DNA of 64,000 bases from Butyricicoccus_A sp963620595 (GTDB taxonomy: Bacteria; Bacillota; Clostridia; Oscillospirales; Butyricicoccaceae), in contig CAVFAY010000011.1 of the NCBI GenBank assembly GCA_963620595.1, forward strand, positions 17,927 through 81,926, read 5' to 3'. A program made the translations under genes and the position numbers. The notes under the pieces were generated by a model. The model did not search any database and was not told where the DNA came from. It saw only the letters and a list, made by a program, of their open reading frames with translations. Below are positions 1 to 8,296 of this stretch, one piece after another (the stretch's first letter is position 1; the number at the start of each line of letters is the position of its first letter).

Positions 1-68
1 CAAAGCAGAAGACCTTTTTCGTGCATTCGTATGTGTAATTGATGATTCTGAGAAGGGAGATGGCGCCA

Positions 69-1937
69 ATGAAGATCCAAGATGCACAGGATATGGCAAG
101 CCGTCTACAGGCATTTCATAACGGAACAGAATCCCACGCTTGGGAGTGGATGGGCGCACATTGCACCGTGAAGGACGGACAAGAAGGCGTGCAGTTTTGC
201 CTGTGGGCACCACATGCCGCCGATGTCTCTGTGATTTACGAGAAAAACGGATGGATGCGCGAACTTTCGCCGATGACCCGCATGGCGGAGGATGCGGCGT
301 TTTGGACTTGCTTCCTGCCAGACATCGAACGCTACGATTGCTATAAATACAGCATTCGGACAAACGATGGTCAGGTTTTTGATAAATCTGATCCATTTGC
401 TTTCTATGCAGAAGTGCGTCCAGCAAATGCATCGCGCTGCTATCCTCTGGATGGATATGTGTGGAGCGATATCGATTGGATGAAGCGCAGAAGCCTTGCG
501 CCGAATCCGGTCAATATCTACGAGGTACATCTCGGTTCCTGGCAGACCAAGGAGGACTGCTCATTTTTCAATTATCGCGTCATAGCGGATCGACTGGTTC
601 CATACCTGTGCAAAATGGGTTATACCCATTTGGAATTGTTGCCGCTGATGGAACACCCGTATGACGGCTCTTGGGGCTATCAGCCGCTTGGCTTTTTTGC
701 CGCGACCAGCCGATATGGTGCACCGCATGATCTGATGTATCTGATAGATCAGTGCCATCAGGCGGGTATCGGTGTCATTCTGGACTGGACGGCCGCAGGC
801 TTTCCGACCGATGCACACGGTCTGTTTATGTTTGACGGACAACCGTGCTATGAGGCGTGTGAGTCCGACCCGAAGGACATGGTGTACGGAGTGCAGAAGT
901 TTGATCTCGGACGCGGTGAGGTACAGTCGTTCCTGCTGTCGTCTGCGATGTTCTGGATTACCCAGTTCCATGCGGACGGTCTGCGTGTTAGCTCGGTGCA
1001 GCCGATGCTGTATCTGAACTATCAGCGCACAGAGGGCGAATGGAAGGCCAATCAGTTTGGAGAGAATTGGAATACAGACGGTGCGCGGTTTTTGCGCACG
1101 CTGTGTGATACCGTGAAAAAGCAGGAGCCGACGGTGCGCATGATTGCAAGCAGTACGGGAAGATGGTCCTCTGTGACCAAACCGACCGAACTCGGAGGAC
1201 TGGGATTTACTGCCATGTGGCGGGATACGTGGGTGCAGGAGGCACTGGCGCACTTGGAACACGCCGATGATCCGGAGGCACTGGCGGATTGGCTGTCGTT
1301 GTCTTTGCTCAACAGCACAGGAGAACGGTTTGTGCTGCCACTGTCGCACGATGCGGTGTCGCATGGCGCAGGTTCGCTGCTGGCGCGAATGCCGGGAGAG
1401 TATCATGAGAAATTTGCCCCGCTGCGGCTGCTGTACGGCTTTGTCATGATGCATCCAGGAGATAAACTGCTGTTTATGGGTTGCGAATTTGCACAGTACA
1501 CAGAATGGGCGTGCCATCATGCGCTGGACTGGCAGGACTTGGACTGCGAGGCTAATCGGCAGATGCAGACCTATGTGCAGGCACTTAACCGATTTTATCG
1601 AGACAATTCGGCACTTTGGACGGGTGACAGCACCGAACAGATTGTGTGGGTGAATCGCGGCAGCGATCATGCGGGGCTGCTTGCGCTGGAGCGCAGAAGC
1701 CCGAATGGCGAGCGACTGCTTGCCGTGATGAATCTGACCGCGTACAAGCTGTCCGGCTGCCGATTGACGCTGCGCGATTCCGAGGAATGGCGGGAAGTAT
1801 TCTGTTCGGATGCCGTGGCATATGGCGGCACAGGAGAGGCGGGTACTGTGGCGTGCAGACCGCAGAAGGACGGGAATTGCCGTCTGACTATGCAGATGCC
1901 GCCGTTTTGTATTCGGTTCTTTGAGCAAAAGAAATAA
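69..1937 (+). CDS. GlgB-like GH13 protein, probable catalytically dead branching enzyme
   Basis: Full-length relative of 1,4-alpha-glucan branching enzyme (622 aa). It has an N-terminal CBM48-like part (about 30-120), a GH13 barrel (about 145-490) and a C-terminal beta domain. Family signatures such as ELLPLMEHPYDGSWGYQ are intact. The catalytic positions are not. Region I reads DWTAAGFPTD where E. coli GlgB has DWVPGHFPTD. Region II reads DGLRVSSV, so the nucleophile Asp is Ser308. Region III reads MIASST instead of MAEEST, so the acid/base Glu is Ser. Region IV keeps SHD but reads SHDAVSHGA. The ATG at 69 is chosen because AAGGGAGA lies 8 bases upstream; ATGs at 39 and 60 are poorer. It sits directly before glgCDA. 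A glycogen-binding or scaffold role is inference; normal branching activity seems unlikely. Confidence 0.85.
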   Translation: MKIQDAQDMASRLQAFHNGTESHAWEWMGAHCTVKDGQEGVQFCLWAPHAADVSVIYEKNGWMRELSPMTRMAEDAAFWTCFLPDIERYDCYKYSIRTNDGQVFDKSDPFAFYAEVRPANASRCYPLDGYVWSDIDWMKRRSLAPNPVNIYEVHLGSWQTKEDCSFFNYRVIADRLVPYLCKMGYTHLELLPLMEHPYDGSWGYQPLGFFAATSRYGAPHDLMYLIDQCHQAGIGVILDWTAAGFPTDAHGLFMFDGQPCYEACESDPKDMVYGVQKFDLGRGEVQSFLLSSAMFWITQFHADGLRVSSVQPMLYLNYQRTEGEWKANQFGENWNTDGARFLRTLCDTVKKQEPTVRMIASSTGRWSSVTKPTELGGLGFTAMWRDTWVQEALAHLEHADDPEALADWLSLSLLNSTGERFVLPLSHDAVSHGAGSLLARMPGEYHEKFAPLRLLYGFVMMHPGDKLLFMGCEFAQYTEWACHHALDWQDLDCEANRQMQTYVQALNRFYRDNSALWTGDSTEQIVWVNRGSDHAGLLALERRSPNGERLLAVMNLTAYKLSGCRLTLRDSEEWREVFCSDAVAYGGTGEAGTVACRPQKDGNCRLTMQMPPFCIRFFEQKK

Positions 1938-2007
1938 CGGATAGAAGGAAAAATAAGCCAACAAACATTGCCGCAAGGCAGTTTTTGATAGAGTGGGAAT
2001 TATTACG

Positions 2008-2029
2008 CAAAAGAACGATCGTTCTTTTG
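2008..2029. promoter_or_regulatory. 22-bp perfect palindrome upstream of glgC
   Basis: Two 11-base arms, CAAAAGAACGA and TCGTTCTTTTG, abut with no spacer in the gap between the glgB-like gene and glgC, about 70 bases before the glgC start. A palindrome without a loop suits a dimeric repressor site better than a terminator hairpin. No binding protein can be named from the sequence. Confidence 0.5.
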
Positions 2030-2099
2030 AGACGAATCTGCAGGCGAAGGTTTCACGTGCAGAGAACAGTCAAAATCTAACAAAGATTGGAGCAGAAAA

Positions 2100-3308
2100 A
2101 TGGTAAGGAAGAAAGAATGTGTCGCAATGCTGCTGGCCGGCGGACGCGGAAGCAGACTGTATGTACTGACGACAAAGGTTGCAAAGCCGGCGGTTCCGTT
2201 TGGCGGAAAATACCGCATCATTGACTTCCCGCTGTCTAACTGTGTAAACTCCGGTATTGATACCGTAGGCGTTTTGACACAGTATGAGCCGCACGAACTC
2301 AATGTATACCTGGCAAACGGTCAGACATGGGATCTTGACCGACTGTATGGCGGTGTCTCTGTCCTGTCTCCGTATGAAAACGGCAAGGGTTCTGAGTGGT
2401 ATAAGGGCACAGCAAACGCAATTTATCAGAATATCGGCTTTATTGACGAATACGATCCGGAATATGTCCTGATTCTGTCCGGTGACCACATCTACAAGAT
2501 GGATTACGACAAGATGCTTGACCAGCACAAGGAAAAGAATGCCGCTGCAACCATCGCTGTTCTCAATGTTACGCTGGAAGAAGCAAAGCGCTTCGGTATC
2601 ATGAACTGTAATCCGGATGGCTCGATCTATGAGTTCGAGGAGAAGCCGGCGCAGCCGAAGAGTACTCTTGCTTCGATGGGTATTTACATCTTTACTTGGT
2701 CCAAGCTGCGCAAGTATCTGATTGACGATGAGAACGATCCGAATTCTTCCAACGACTTCGGCAAGAACATCATTCCGGCAATGCTTGCAAACGGCGAAAA
2801 TCTCCAGACCTATCAGTTCGATGGCTACTGGAAGGATGTAGGAACCATCGAGTCTCTGTGGGAGGCAAACATGGATCTGCTGTCTCCGAATTCCGGCTTG
2901 GATCTGGAAAATACTGACTGGCGCATTTATGGCCGCACCACCGCCGCACCACCGCACTTTACCGGCAAACATGCCAAGATAAAGCACTCTCTGGTATCTG
3001 AGGGCTGCGAAATTGAAGGTAATATCACCAATTCCGTTCTGTTCCCAAATGTTATAGTAGATTCCGATGCGACCATCGAATATTCGATTCTGATGCCGGG
3101 TGCAGTCATAGATAAAGGTGCCGTTGTACAGTATGCCATTGTCGCAGAGGGCGCACATATCTGTGCCGGCGCGAAGATCGGCAACACACCGGCTGAGGCA
3201 GGAGAAAACTGGGGCGTCGCTGTTGTAGGACCGGACGTCACCGTCGGCAAGAATGCCGTTGTAGCGGCAAAGGAAATGCCGGATGAGGACATTCCGGACG
3301 CAGAGTGA
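2100..3308 (+). CDS. glgC: Glucose-1-phosphate adenylyltransferase, catalytic subunit GlgC
   Basis: Makes ADP-glucose from glucose-1-phosphate and ATP, the committed step of bacterial glycogen synthesis. The 402-aa protein has the N-terminal nucleotidyltransferase loop (GGRGSRL, 14-20), the KPAVPFGGKYR signature, the metal-binding SGDH motif (Asp129), the FEEKP segment near 180 and a C-terminal left-handed beta-helix from about 290. A GGAG ribosome binding site lies near 2089. The next gene, glgD, starts 14 bases after the stop, so the two are surely cotranscribed. In Firmicutes GlgC and GlgD form a mixed complex in which GlgC is catalytic. The catalytic residues seen here agree with that. 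Confidence 0.95.
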   Translation: MVRKKECVAMLLAGGRGSRLYVLTTKVAKPAVPFGGKYRIIDFPLSNCVNSGIDTVGVLTQYEPHELNVYLANGQTWDLDRLYGGVSVLSPYENGKGSEWYKGTANAIYQNIGFIDEYDPEYVLILSGDHIYKMDYDKMLDQHKEKNAAATIAVLNVTLEEAKRFGIMNCNPDGSIYEFEEKPAQPKSTLASMGIYIFTWSKLRKYLIDDENDPNSSNDFGKNIIPAMLANGENLQTYQFDGYWKDVGTIESLWEANMDLLSPNSGLDLENTDWRIYGRTTAAPPHFTGKHAKIKHSLVSEGCEIEGNITNSVLFPNVIVDSDATIEYSILMPGAVIDKGAVVQYAIVAEGAHICAGAKIGNTPAEAGENWGVAVVGPDVTVGKNAVVAAKEMPDEDIPDAE

Positions 3309-3322
3309 GGGGAAGAACAAGA

Positions 3323-4453
3323 ATGAAAAATACACTGGGAATTATCATTGGATTTGATAGCAATAATGACCTGCGCGAGTTGTCTGAGCATCGACCGGTA
3401 GCGTCGGTGCCGTTCGGCGGACGCTATCGCGTGATTGACTTTATGATGTCCAATCTCGTAAACTCCGGCTGTTATCAGGTAGCCGTTCTGATGCGTGATA
3501 AGTATCAGTCGCTGCTTGACCATCTCGGCTCCGGCAAGGATTGGGATCTGTCCCGTAAGCGCGGCGGCATGTTCCTGCTCCCGCCGAACGCTTTCGCACC
3601 GAAGTCCTCTCCGCTGGTAACAGAGAACTACCACACCTCGCTGGAGGCTCTCGGCTCCATCAGCGACATGCTCAATAAGAACAAGAGCGAGCACGTGCTG
3701 ATTTGCAGCGCAGATATCGTGGCAAACATCCCACTGGATGAGGTCATGAAGGAGCACAAACAGTCGGAAGCAGATGTCACCATCGTTTGCACCAAGAACG
3801 CAGAGGGCGGCGCATTTGATATGTTCCTTGATCTGTCTCCGCGTCATGAGGTAGAGGACATCCGCAACGGCGACAACATGGGCGGCAAGTGCAAGTACAA
3901 GAGCATGAGCATTTACATCATGAAGCGTGAGTATCTGCTCAAGCTGCTGTCTGACTGCGTGACCCATAACCTGCGTTCCTTCGAGCGCGATGCAATGCAG
4001 CATGTATTTGGAAACGGCGACAAGATTCATGGCTATGTATTTGACAAGTATTCCGCAAAGATTGAAAACGTCAAGGGATACTTCACAGCATCCATGGATA
4101 TGCTGGATAAGGACATTCGCGATCAGGTATTTTTGCAGAATCGCCCGATTCTGACCAAGATCTATGACGAAGCACCGACCTATTACGGAGAGGACGCAGA
4201 AGTCAGTGATAGCTTGATTGCTGACGGTTCCCGCATCGAGGGTAAGGTCGAGAATTCGATTGTCTTCCGCGGATGCACCATTGCCAAGGACGCTGTCATC
4301 AAGGACAGCATCGTGCTGCCGAACAGCACCATCGGTCAGGGCGTTGAGCTGTCGTATGTCGTAACCGATAAGGGTGTTACCGTGCGCGAGAACCGCAAGA
4401 TGATGGGCAGCGAAAGCTATCCGGTAGCTATCGCAAAGAACGCTACAGTATAA
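3323..4453 (+). CDS. glgD: Glucose-1-phosphate adenylyltransferase, GlgD subunit
   Basis: 376-aa paralogue of GlgC with the same nucleotidyltransferase plus beta-helix layout. It lacks the Gly-rich triphosphate loop: the N-terminus reads GIIIGFDSNNDL. The catalytic SGDH motif is replaced by SADIVAN near residue 127. This is typical of GlgD, which has little activity of its own and modulates GlgC. The VPFGGRYRVIDF segment is kept. The ATG at 3323 is chosen over one at 3305 because it has an AGGGGAAG ribosome binding site and avoids overlapping glgC. An intrinsic terminator follows the stop, before glgA. Confidence 0.93.
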   Translation: MKNTLGIIIGFDSNNDLRELSEHRPVASVPFGGRYRVIDFMMSNLVNSGCYQVAVLMRDKYQSLLDHLGSGKDWDLSRKRGGMFLLPPNAFAPKSSPLVTENYHTSLEALGSISDMLNKNKSEHVLICSADIVANIPLDEVMKEHKQSEADVTIVCTKNAEGGAFDMFLDLSPRHEVEDIRNGDNMGGKCKYKSMSIYIMKREYLLKLLSDCVTHNLRSFERDAMQHVFGNGDKIHGYVFDKYSAKIENVKGYFTASMDMLDKDIRDQVFLQNRPILTKIYDEAPTYYGEDAEVSDSLIADGSRIEGKVENSIVFRGCTIAKDAVIKDSIVLPNSTIGQGVELSYVVTDKGVTVRENRKMMGSESYPVAIAKNATV

Positions 4454-4519
4454 GCAAAAACGATACAAAGATGAAATCTCGGATGCGGATGGAAAAATGA
4501 ATCATTGCTCCGGGACCAG

Positions 4520-4560
4520 CCGGGAGAACGGATGGTATCGTTCTCCCGGTTTTCTTTTTT
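4520..4560 (+). terminator. Intrinsic terminator between glgD and glgA
   Basis: 11-bp perfect arms CCGGGAGAACG (4520-4530) and CGTTCTCCCGG (4539-4549) with an 8-base loop, followed by TTTTCTTTTTT. The glgA ribosome binding site (GGAGGA, about 4568) begins within 10 bases of the T-tract, so there is no room for a separate glgA promoter after it. Confidence 0.88.
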
Positions 4561-4581
4561 AATTTTTGGAGGACACGAAAG

Positions 4582-6009
4582 ATGAAGATATTATACGCTG
4601 CAAGCGAGGTAGCACCGTTTATTAAGACCGGCGGTCTGGGCGATGTGGCAGGCTCTCTGCCAAAGGCACTGGCAGCAAAGGGGCATGAGGTAGCCGTTGT
4701 CTGCCCGCTGTACTGCCAGATCAAGCCGGAGTGGCGCGATAAGATGTCTTATCTGCGCAATCTGTACGTACAGGTGGCATGGCGTAGTCAGTACTGCGGC
4801 ATTTTTGTGTACGAAGCAGACGGCGTGAAGTACTATTTCTTGGACAATGAGTATTATTTCGCGCGCAACGGCGTATATGGCGAATATGATGATGCAGAGC
4901 GCTTTGCGTTCTTCTCCCGTGCTGTGTTGGATATGCTGCCTGCCATTGACTTCCGTCCGGACGTCATTAACTGCAACGATTGGCAGACTGCGCTGATTCC
5001 GGTATATTACGGACTGGACTACAATTGCCGTCCGTGGTACGGCGGCATCAAGACCGTATTCACAATTCACAACATTCAGTTCCAGGGTCAGTATGGCCGC
5101 GAAATTCTGGATTACGTGCTGGGCATTGACGATCATCACTTCCAGAACGGCTTTATGCAGCAGGATGGCGATGTCAATCTGATGAAGGCTGCGATTGTCT
5201 GCTCCGATCGCGTGACGACGGTATCCCAGACCTATGCACAGGAAATTCAAACCGAATTTTATGGCTTCCGTTTGGACTCGATTCTTCGTTGGAATCAGGG
5301 CAAGGTCAGCGGCATTGTCAACGGCATTGACGTCGACGCCTTCAATCCGGAGACCGATCCGCACCTGTTTAAAAACTACGGCATCAACTCGCTGGATGAC
5401 AAGAAGGTCAACCGCGCAGAACTGCTCAAGATGTGCGATCTGAGCGCATCAGACGAGACCATGGTCATTGGTATGGTCGGCAGACTTACCAGCCAGAAGG
5501 GTCTGGATTTGGTACAGTGCGTGCTCAATGACATTCTGGAGAAGGATGTGCGCATGATTGTGCTCGGCACCGGCGACTACGACTACGAGCAGATGTTTAT
5601 GCGCGCTAAGTGGGAGCATCCGGATAAGATTTCGACCAACATCATGTTTTCAGCAGATTTGGCGAATAAAATCTATGCAGGCTGCGATCTGTTCCTGATG
5701 CCATCGCTGTTCGAACCGTGCGGTCTGGCACAGATGATTGCAATGCGTTACGGCACCCTGCCGCTCGTGCGCGAGACCGGCGGACTCAAGGACACTGTAC
5801 AGCCGTACAACCAGTTTACTGGCGAGGGCACTGGATTCTCGTTTGCCAATTACAACGCACATGAAATGCTGCATGTCATTGAAGAGGCTGCTGCGCTGTT
5901 CCGCCACGATCAGAAGGCATGGCGTCAGCTCCAGATCAATGCGATGAGCCGCGACTTCAGCTGGGATCGCTCTGCGCAGGCATATATTGACCTGTATCAA
6001 AGCATTTAA
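4582..6009 (+). CDS. glgA: Glycogen synthase GlgA (ADP-glucose, GT5)
   Basis: Transfers glucose from ADP-glucose to the non-reducing end of growing alpha-1,4-glucan. The 475-aa length is normal for bacterial GT5 enzymes. The ADP-glucose binding KTGGLGD motif is at 15-21. The second Rossmann domain carries PSLFEPCGLAQMIAMRYGT followed by RETGGL. The ribosome binding site GGAGGA sits 9 bases before the ATG. The gene lies 128 bases after glgD, but a strong terminator fills most of that gap, so expression depends on read-through or on control of the terminator. A second terminator follows the stop. Confidence 0.95.
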   Translation: MKILYAASEVAPFIKTGGLGDVAGSLPKALAAKGHEVAVVCPLYCQIKPEWRDKMSYLRNLYVQVAWRSQYCGIFVYEADGVKYYFLDNEYYFARNGVYGEYDDAERFAFFSRAVLDMLPAIDFRPDVINCNDWQTALIPVYYGLDYNCRPWYGGIKTVFTIHNIQFQGQYGREILDYVLGIDDHHFQNGFMQQDGDVNLMKAAIVCSDRVTTVSQTYAQEIQTEFYGFRLDSILRWNQGKVSGIVNGIDVDAFNPETDPHLFKNYGINSLDDKKVNRAELLKMCDLSASDETMVIGMVGRLTSQKGLDLVQCVLNDILEKDVRMIVLGTGDYDYEQMFMRAKWEHPDKISTNIMFSADLANKIYAGCDLFLMPSLFEPCGLAQMIAMRYGTLPLVRETGGLKDTVQPYNQFTGEGTGFSFANYNAHEMLHVIEEAAALFRHDQKAWRQLQINAMSRDFSWDRSAQAYIDLYQSI

Positions 6010-6020
6010 CAGGAATACAC

Positions 6021-6048
6021 AAAAGGGGAGCTGCAAAGCTCCTCTTTT
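6021..6048 (+). terminator. Intrinsic terminator after glgA
   Basis: Stem AAAAGGGGAGCT / AGCTCCTCTTTT with one G-U pair and a GCAA tetraloop, ending in T4. Confidence 0.85.
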
Positions 6049-6133
6049 ATATACCGTTTATGTTTTAAAGATATAAATAGCATATAAATATAAATAAATA
6101 TGGCGTTTTTTTTTATAAAATTTGAGAAAAGTA

Positions 6134-6162
6134 TTCCCTTTGGATAAAAAGTATGGTATACT
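6134..6162 (+). promoter_or_regulatory. Possible promoter of the SLH-domain gene
   Basis: TATACT at 6157-6162 is a good -10 box. The hexamer 17 bp upstream (TTCCCT) is a poor -35, so this rests mainly on the -10 and its placement 58 bases before the start codon. Confidence 0.35.
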
Positions 6163-6220
6163 ATTCTTTGCAAATGCTACAGAATGTGGCAAAACTATAT
6201 GTCGAAAGGGGACATACATT

Positions 6221-7543
6221 ATGAGCGTAAAAAAGAGAGCAGCGAGTATCCTTCTCGCACTGGGAATGCTGGCGTCAACCGCACCGGCATTTGCGGCGGA
6301 CAGCACGGAAATTTCCGGTGAACTGGCTGTACAAAACAGCGTTGCCGTTTCTAAGAACGTGGCAGCGGAGGACTACTCCTACATAGCATTGGGTGCATCT
6401 GTCAAGGGACAAAGCGTTGTTGCCGGCAAGACCATCAACATTGCACTGATTGAGTACGTGAGCGGCAATCAGGGTCAGCGTTTTGTTTGCAATATCTACA
6501 AGGGGAACAAGGTGCTGAACAGCTTCGCAGACAACTTTGAGGACGAAGCAGGTCTGTATACAAGCGTTCTTCCGCTGGATACAGAGGGTCTGGGCACCGG
6601 CACGTATGCAATTGAGTTCTATACGCAGTATTACGGAAACGGCAAGTGGAACACGGTTTCTTCTACCAGAAGCAAGGAAAACTTCACGATTGTCAAGAAG
6701 GCAGTCGGTTTGAACGGCATTTCTCTGGCAGACGAGAACGGCAAAAAGACCACCAGCGTTACCATTGAGAAGAAGGATGATGCAGTTGGACTGTATGACA
6801 TTCAGTTCAACCCGCAGAATACAACCGCAGAGCGCGAGGCAACCGTGATCAGCGCAAACAACGACATTGCTGTGGCAGAGGATCTCGCAGGTACCGTTGC
6901 CGTTTATCCGACCGGCTACGGCAAGACCACCGTCTCTGTAAAGGTCAGCGGCAAGACAACAACTCTCAATGTCTTCGTGCCGAACCCGAACTCCAACAAT
7001 GTTGTGGATCTGTTCTCCGATGTCAATACCGGTGATTGGTTCGTTCAGTACGTCCAGTATGCCCATGACAAGGGCATCATGAAGGGTGTCGGCAACTATC
7101 GCTTTGCACCGAACGAAAATCTGACCCGCGCACAGGTCGCACAGATCCTGTATGCGCAGGCTGGCAGCCCGGCAGTTTCCGGTGATGTGAAGTTTACAGA
7201 CGTCCCGAAGGGCAGCTGGTACTATAACGCTGTACTGTGGGCAAGCGAGAACGGCATTGTCAATGGCTATGCCAACGGCATGTTCCGCCCGGACAGCAAT
7301 ATCACCCGTGAGCAGCTGGCTCGTATGCTGTATGCACATGCCGGCACACCGGCAGTTTCCGGCGATCTGAGCGGCTTTGCAGACGGCGACAAGGTTTCCG
7401 GCTGGGCAAAGGATGCTGTGACTTGGGCAACCGCAAGCCATGTTATCAATGGCAAGTATGTCGATGGCAAGCTGTGTATTGACCCGCAGGGCAATGCAAC
7501 CCGCGCAGAAGCTGCAACCATGATGAAGAACTATCTTGGCTAA
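6221..7543 (+). CDS. Secreted SLH-domain surface protein with Big2-like domain
   Basis: 440-aa exported protein. A signal peptide (about 1-24, ending in an AFA motif) precedes an N-terminal beta-rich region of unknown function. A Big2-like Ig domain lies at about 170-260. Three consecutive S-layer homology repeats occupy the last 180 residues; the first two have DV...W(F/Y)...A...GI..G motifs and the third is more degenerate. SLH repeats normally tether proteins to pyruvylated secondary cell-wall polymer, so it is probably on the cell surface. The ATG at 6221 follows AAAGGGGAC; upstream in-frame starts lack a signal peptide. It is a single-gene unit, with terminators on both sides. Confidence 0.88.
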   Translation: MSVKKRAASILLALGMLASTAPAFAADSTEISGELAVQNSVAVSKNVAAEDYSYIALGASVKGQSVVAGKTINIALIEYVSGNQGQRFVCNIYKGNKVLNSFADNFEDEAGLYTSVLPLDTEGLGTGTYAIEFYTQYYGNGKWNTVSSTRSKENFTIVKKAVGLNGISLADENGKKTTSVTIEKKDDAVGLYDIQFNPQNTTAEREATVISANNDIAVAEDLAGTVAVYPTGYGKTTVSVKVSGKTTTLNVFVPNPNSNNVVDLFSDVNTGDWFVQYVQYAHDKGIMKGVGNYRFAPNENLTRAQVAQILYAQAGSPAVSGDVKFTDVPKGSWYYNAVLWASENGIVNGYANGMFRPDSNITREQLARMLYAHAGTPAVSGDLSGFADGDKVSGWAKDAVTWATASHVINGKYVDGKLCIDPQGNATRAEAATMMKNYLG

Positions 7544-7562
7544 TCAAAAGAAAAGATATTTG

Positions 7563-7596
7563 GCAGGACTCAGTCGTGTACTGAGCCCTGCTTTTT
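7563..7596 (+). terminator. Intrinsic terminator after the SLH gene
   Basis: Stem GCAGG-A-CTCAG / CTGAG-C-CCTGC with one A-C mismatch, followed by T5. Confidence 0.8.
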
Positions 7597-7648
7597 GTAT
7601 TGCACAGAAAAAACATGCAAATCGGGGATAAAATGTACAGTTAGCTGT

Positions 7649-7677
7649 TTGACAAAGCAGGGCATTACTTTTATACT
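7649..7677 (+). promoter_or_regulatory. SigA-type promoter of the Nudix gene
   Basis: TTGACA (7649-7654), 17-bp spacer, TATACT (7672-7677). Its position supports the Nudix start at 7742 rather than any upstream start. Confidence 0.85.
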
Positions 7678-7741
7678 GGAAAATGAGTTAACATCGGCAA
7701 AAAACAGCTGCATAGGCTGGGCTGAAAAAGGAGTTTTTGGG

Positions 7742-8278
7742 ATGGACTTGACGGAAAAACGAGTAAACAGTAAATATATCTTTCATGGAAAAATCATGAC
7801 GGTTCGTGTGGATGATGCGCTGCTGCCGAATGGCGAGCCGTGCACCCGCGAAGTATGCGAGCACCCGGGCGGCGTTGGCGTGCTGGCGATAGATGAAAAT
7901 CGCATCGTCACTCTGGTACGCCAGTATCGGTATCCCTATGCGGAGACCACGCTGGAGATTCCGGCGGGAAAAATGGATCGCGGTCCGGAGGATGCAGAGC
8001 AGGCGGGTCGTCGGGAGCTGTCGGAAGAGACCGGTCTGACTGCGGGACAAATGATTTCTTTGGGAGAAATTTGGCCGTCTCCGGGATTTATGGATGAGCG
8101 ATTATATTTATATTGCGCCAAGGATTTGGCACAGGGCGAATGCCATCCGGATGAAGATGAATTTGTAGAAATTGTGCGTATGCCGTTTGAAGAGCTATGC
8201 CAGCGCATTGCATCGGGAGAAATTCACGATGCCAAGACTGTGGCGGCTGTGGGCAAGGCACTGATTATGGGTCTGTAA
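7742..8278 (+). CDS. Nudix hydrolase, ADP-ribose pyrophosphatase type
   Basis: 178-aa Nudix hydrolase. The Nudix box spans 76-98 (G-x5-E-x7-REL-x-EE-x-GL) with all metal-binding acidic residues present. The surrounding sequence (VRQYRYP before it, GEIWPSPGF after it) is typical of the ADP-sugar pyrophosphatase branch that cleaves ADP-ribose to AMP and ribose-5-phosphate. Start at 7742 has AAGGAG 9 bases upstream and lies 65 bases after a consensus promoter. The wal-like gene block starts 18 bases after its stop, so the two probably share this promoter. Exact substrate is inference. Confidence 0.88.
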   Translation: MDLTEKRVNSKYIFHGKIMTVRVDDALLPNGEPCTREVCEHPGGVGVLAIDENRIVTLVRQYRYPYAETTLEIPAGKMDRGPEDAEQAGRRELSEETGLTAGQMISLGEIWPSPGFMDERLYLYCAKDLAQGECHPDEDEFVEIVRMPFEELCQRIASGEIHDAKTVAAVGKALIMGL

Positions 8279-8296
8279 GACAGGAGAATACCATTC

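Noticed and set aside
36..122. Tail of an upstream coding gene at the window start
   Set aside because: Two frames are open for short stretches, but too few residues are available to identify either one.
561..1976. Long minus-strand open frame of 471 codons across the glgB-like gene
   Set aside because: It has no ribosome binding site and its protein is rich in His, Arg and Cys like other antisense shadows. The plus strand is clearly homologous to branching enzymes.
2070..4468. Two long minus-strand frames across glgC and glgD
   Set aside because: Shadow frames of strongly conserved genes with no recognisable domains and no translation signals.
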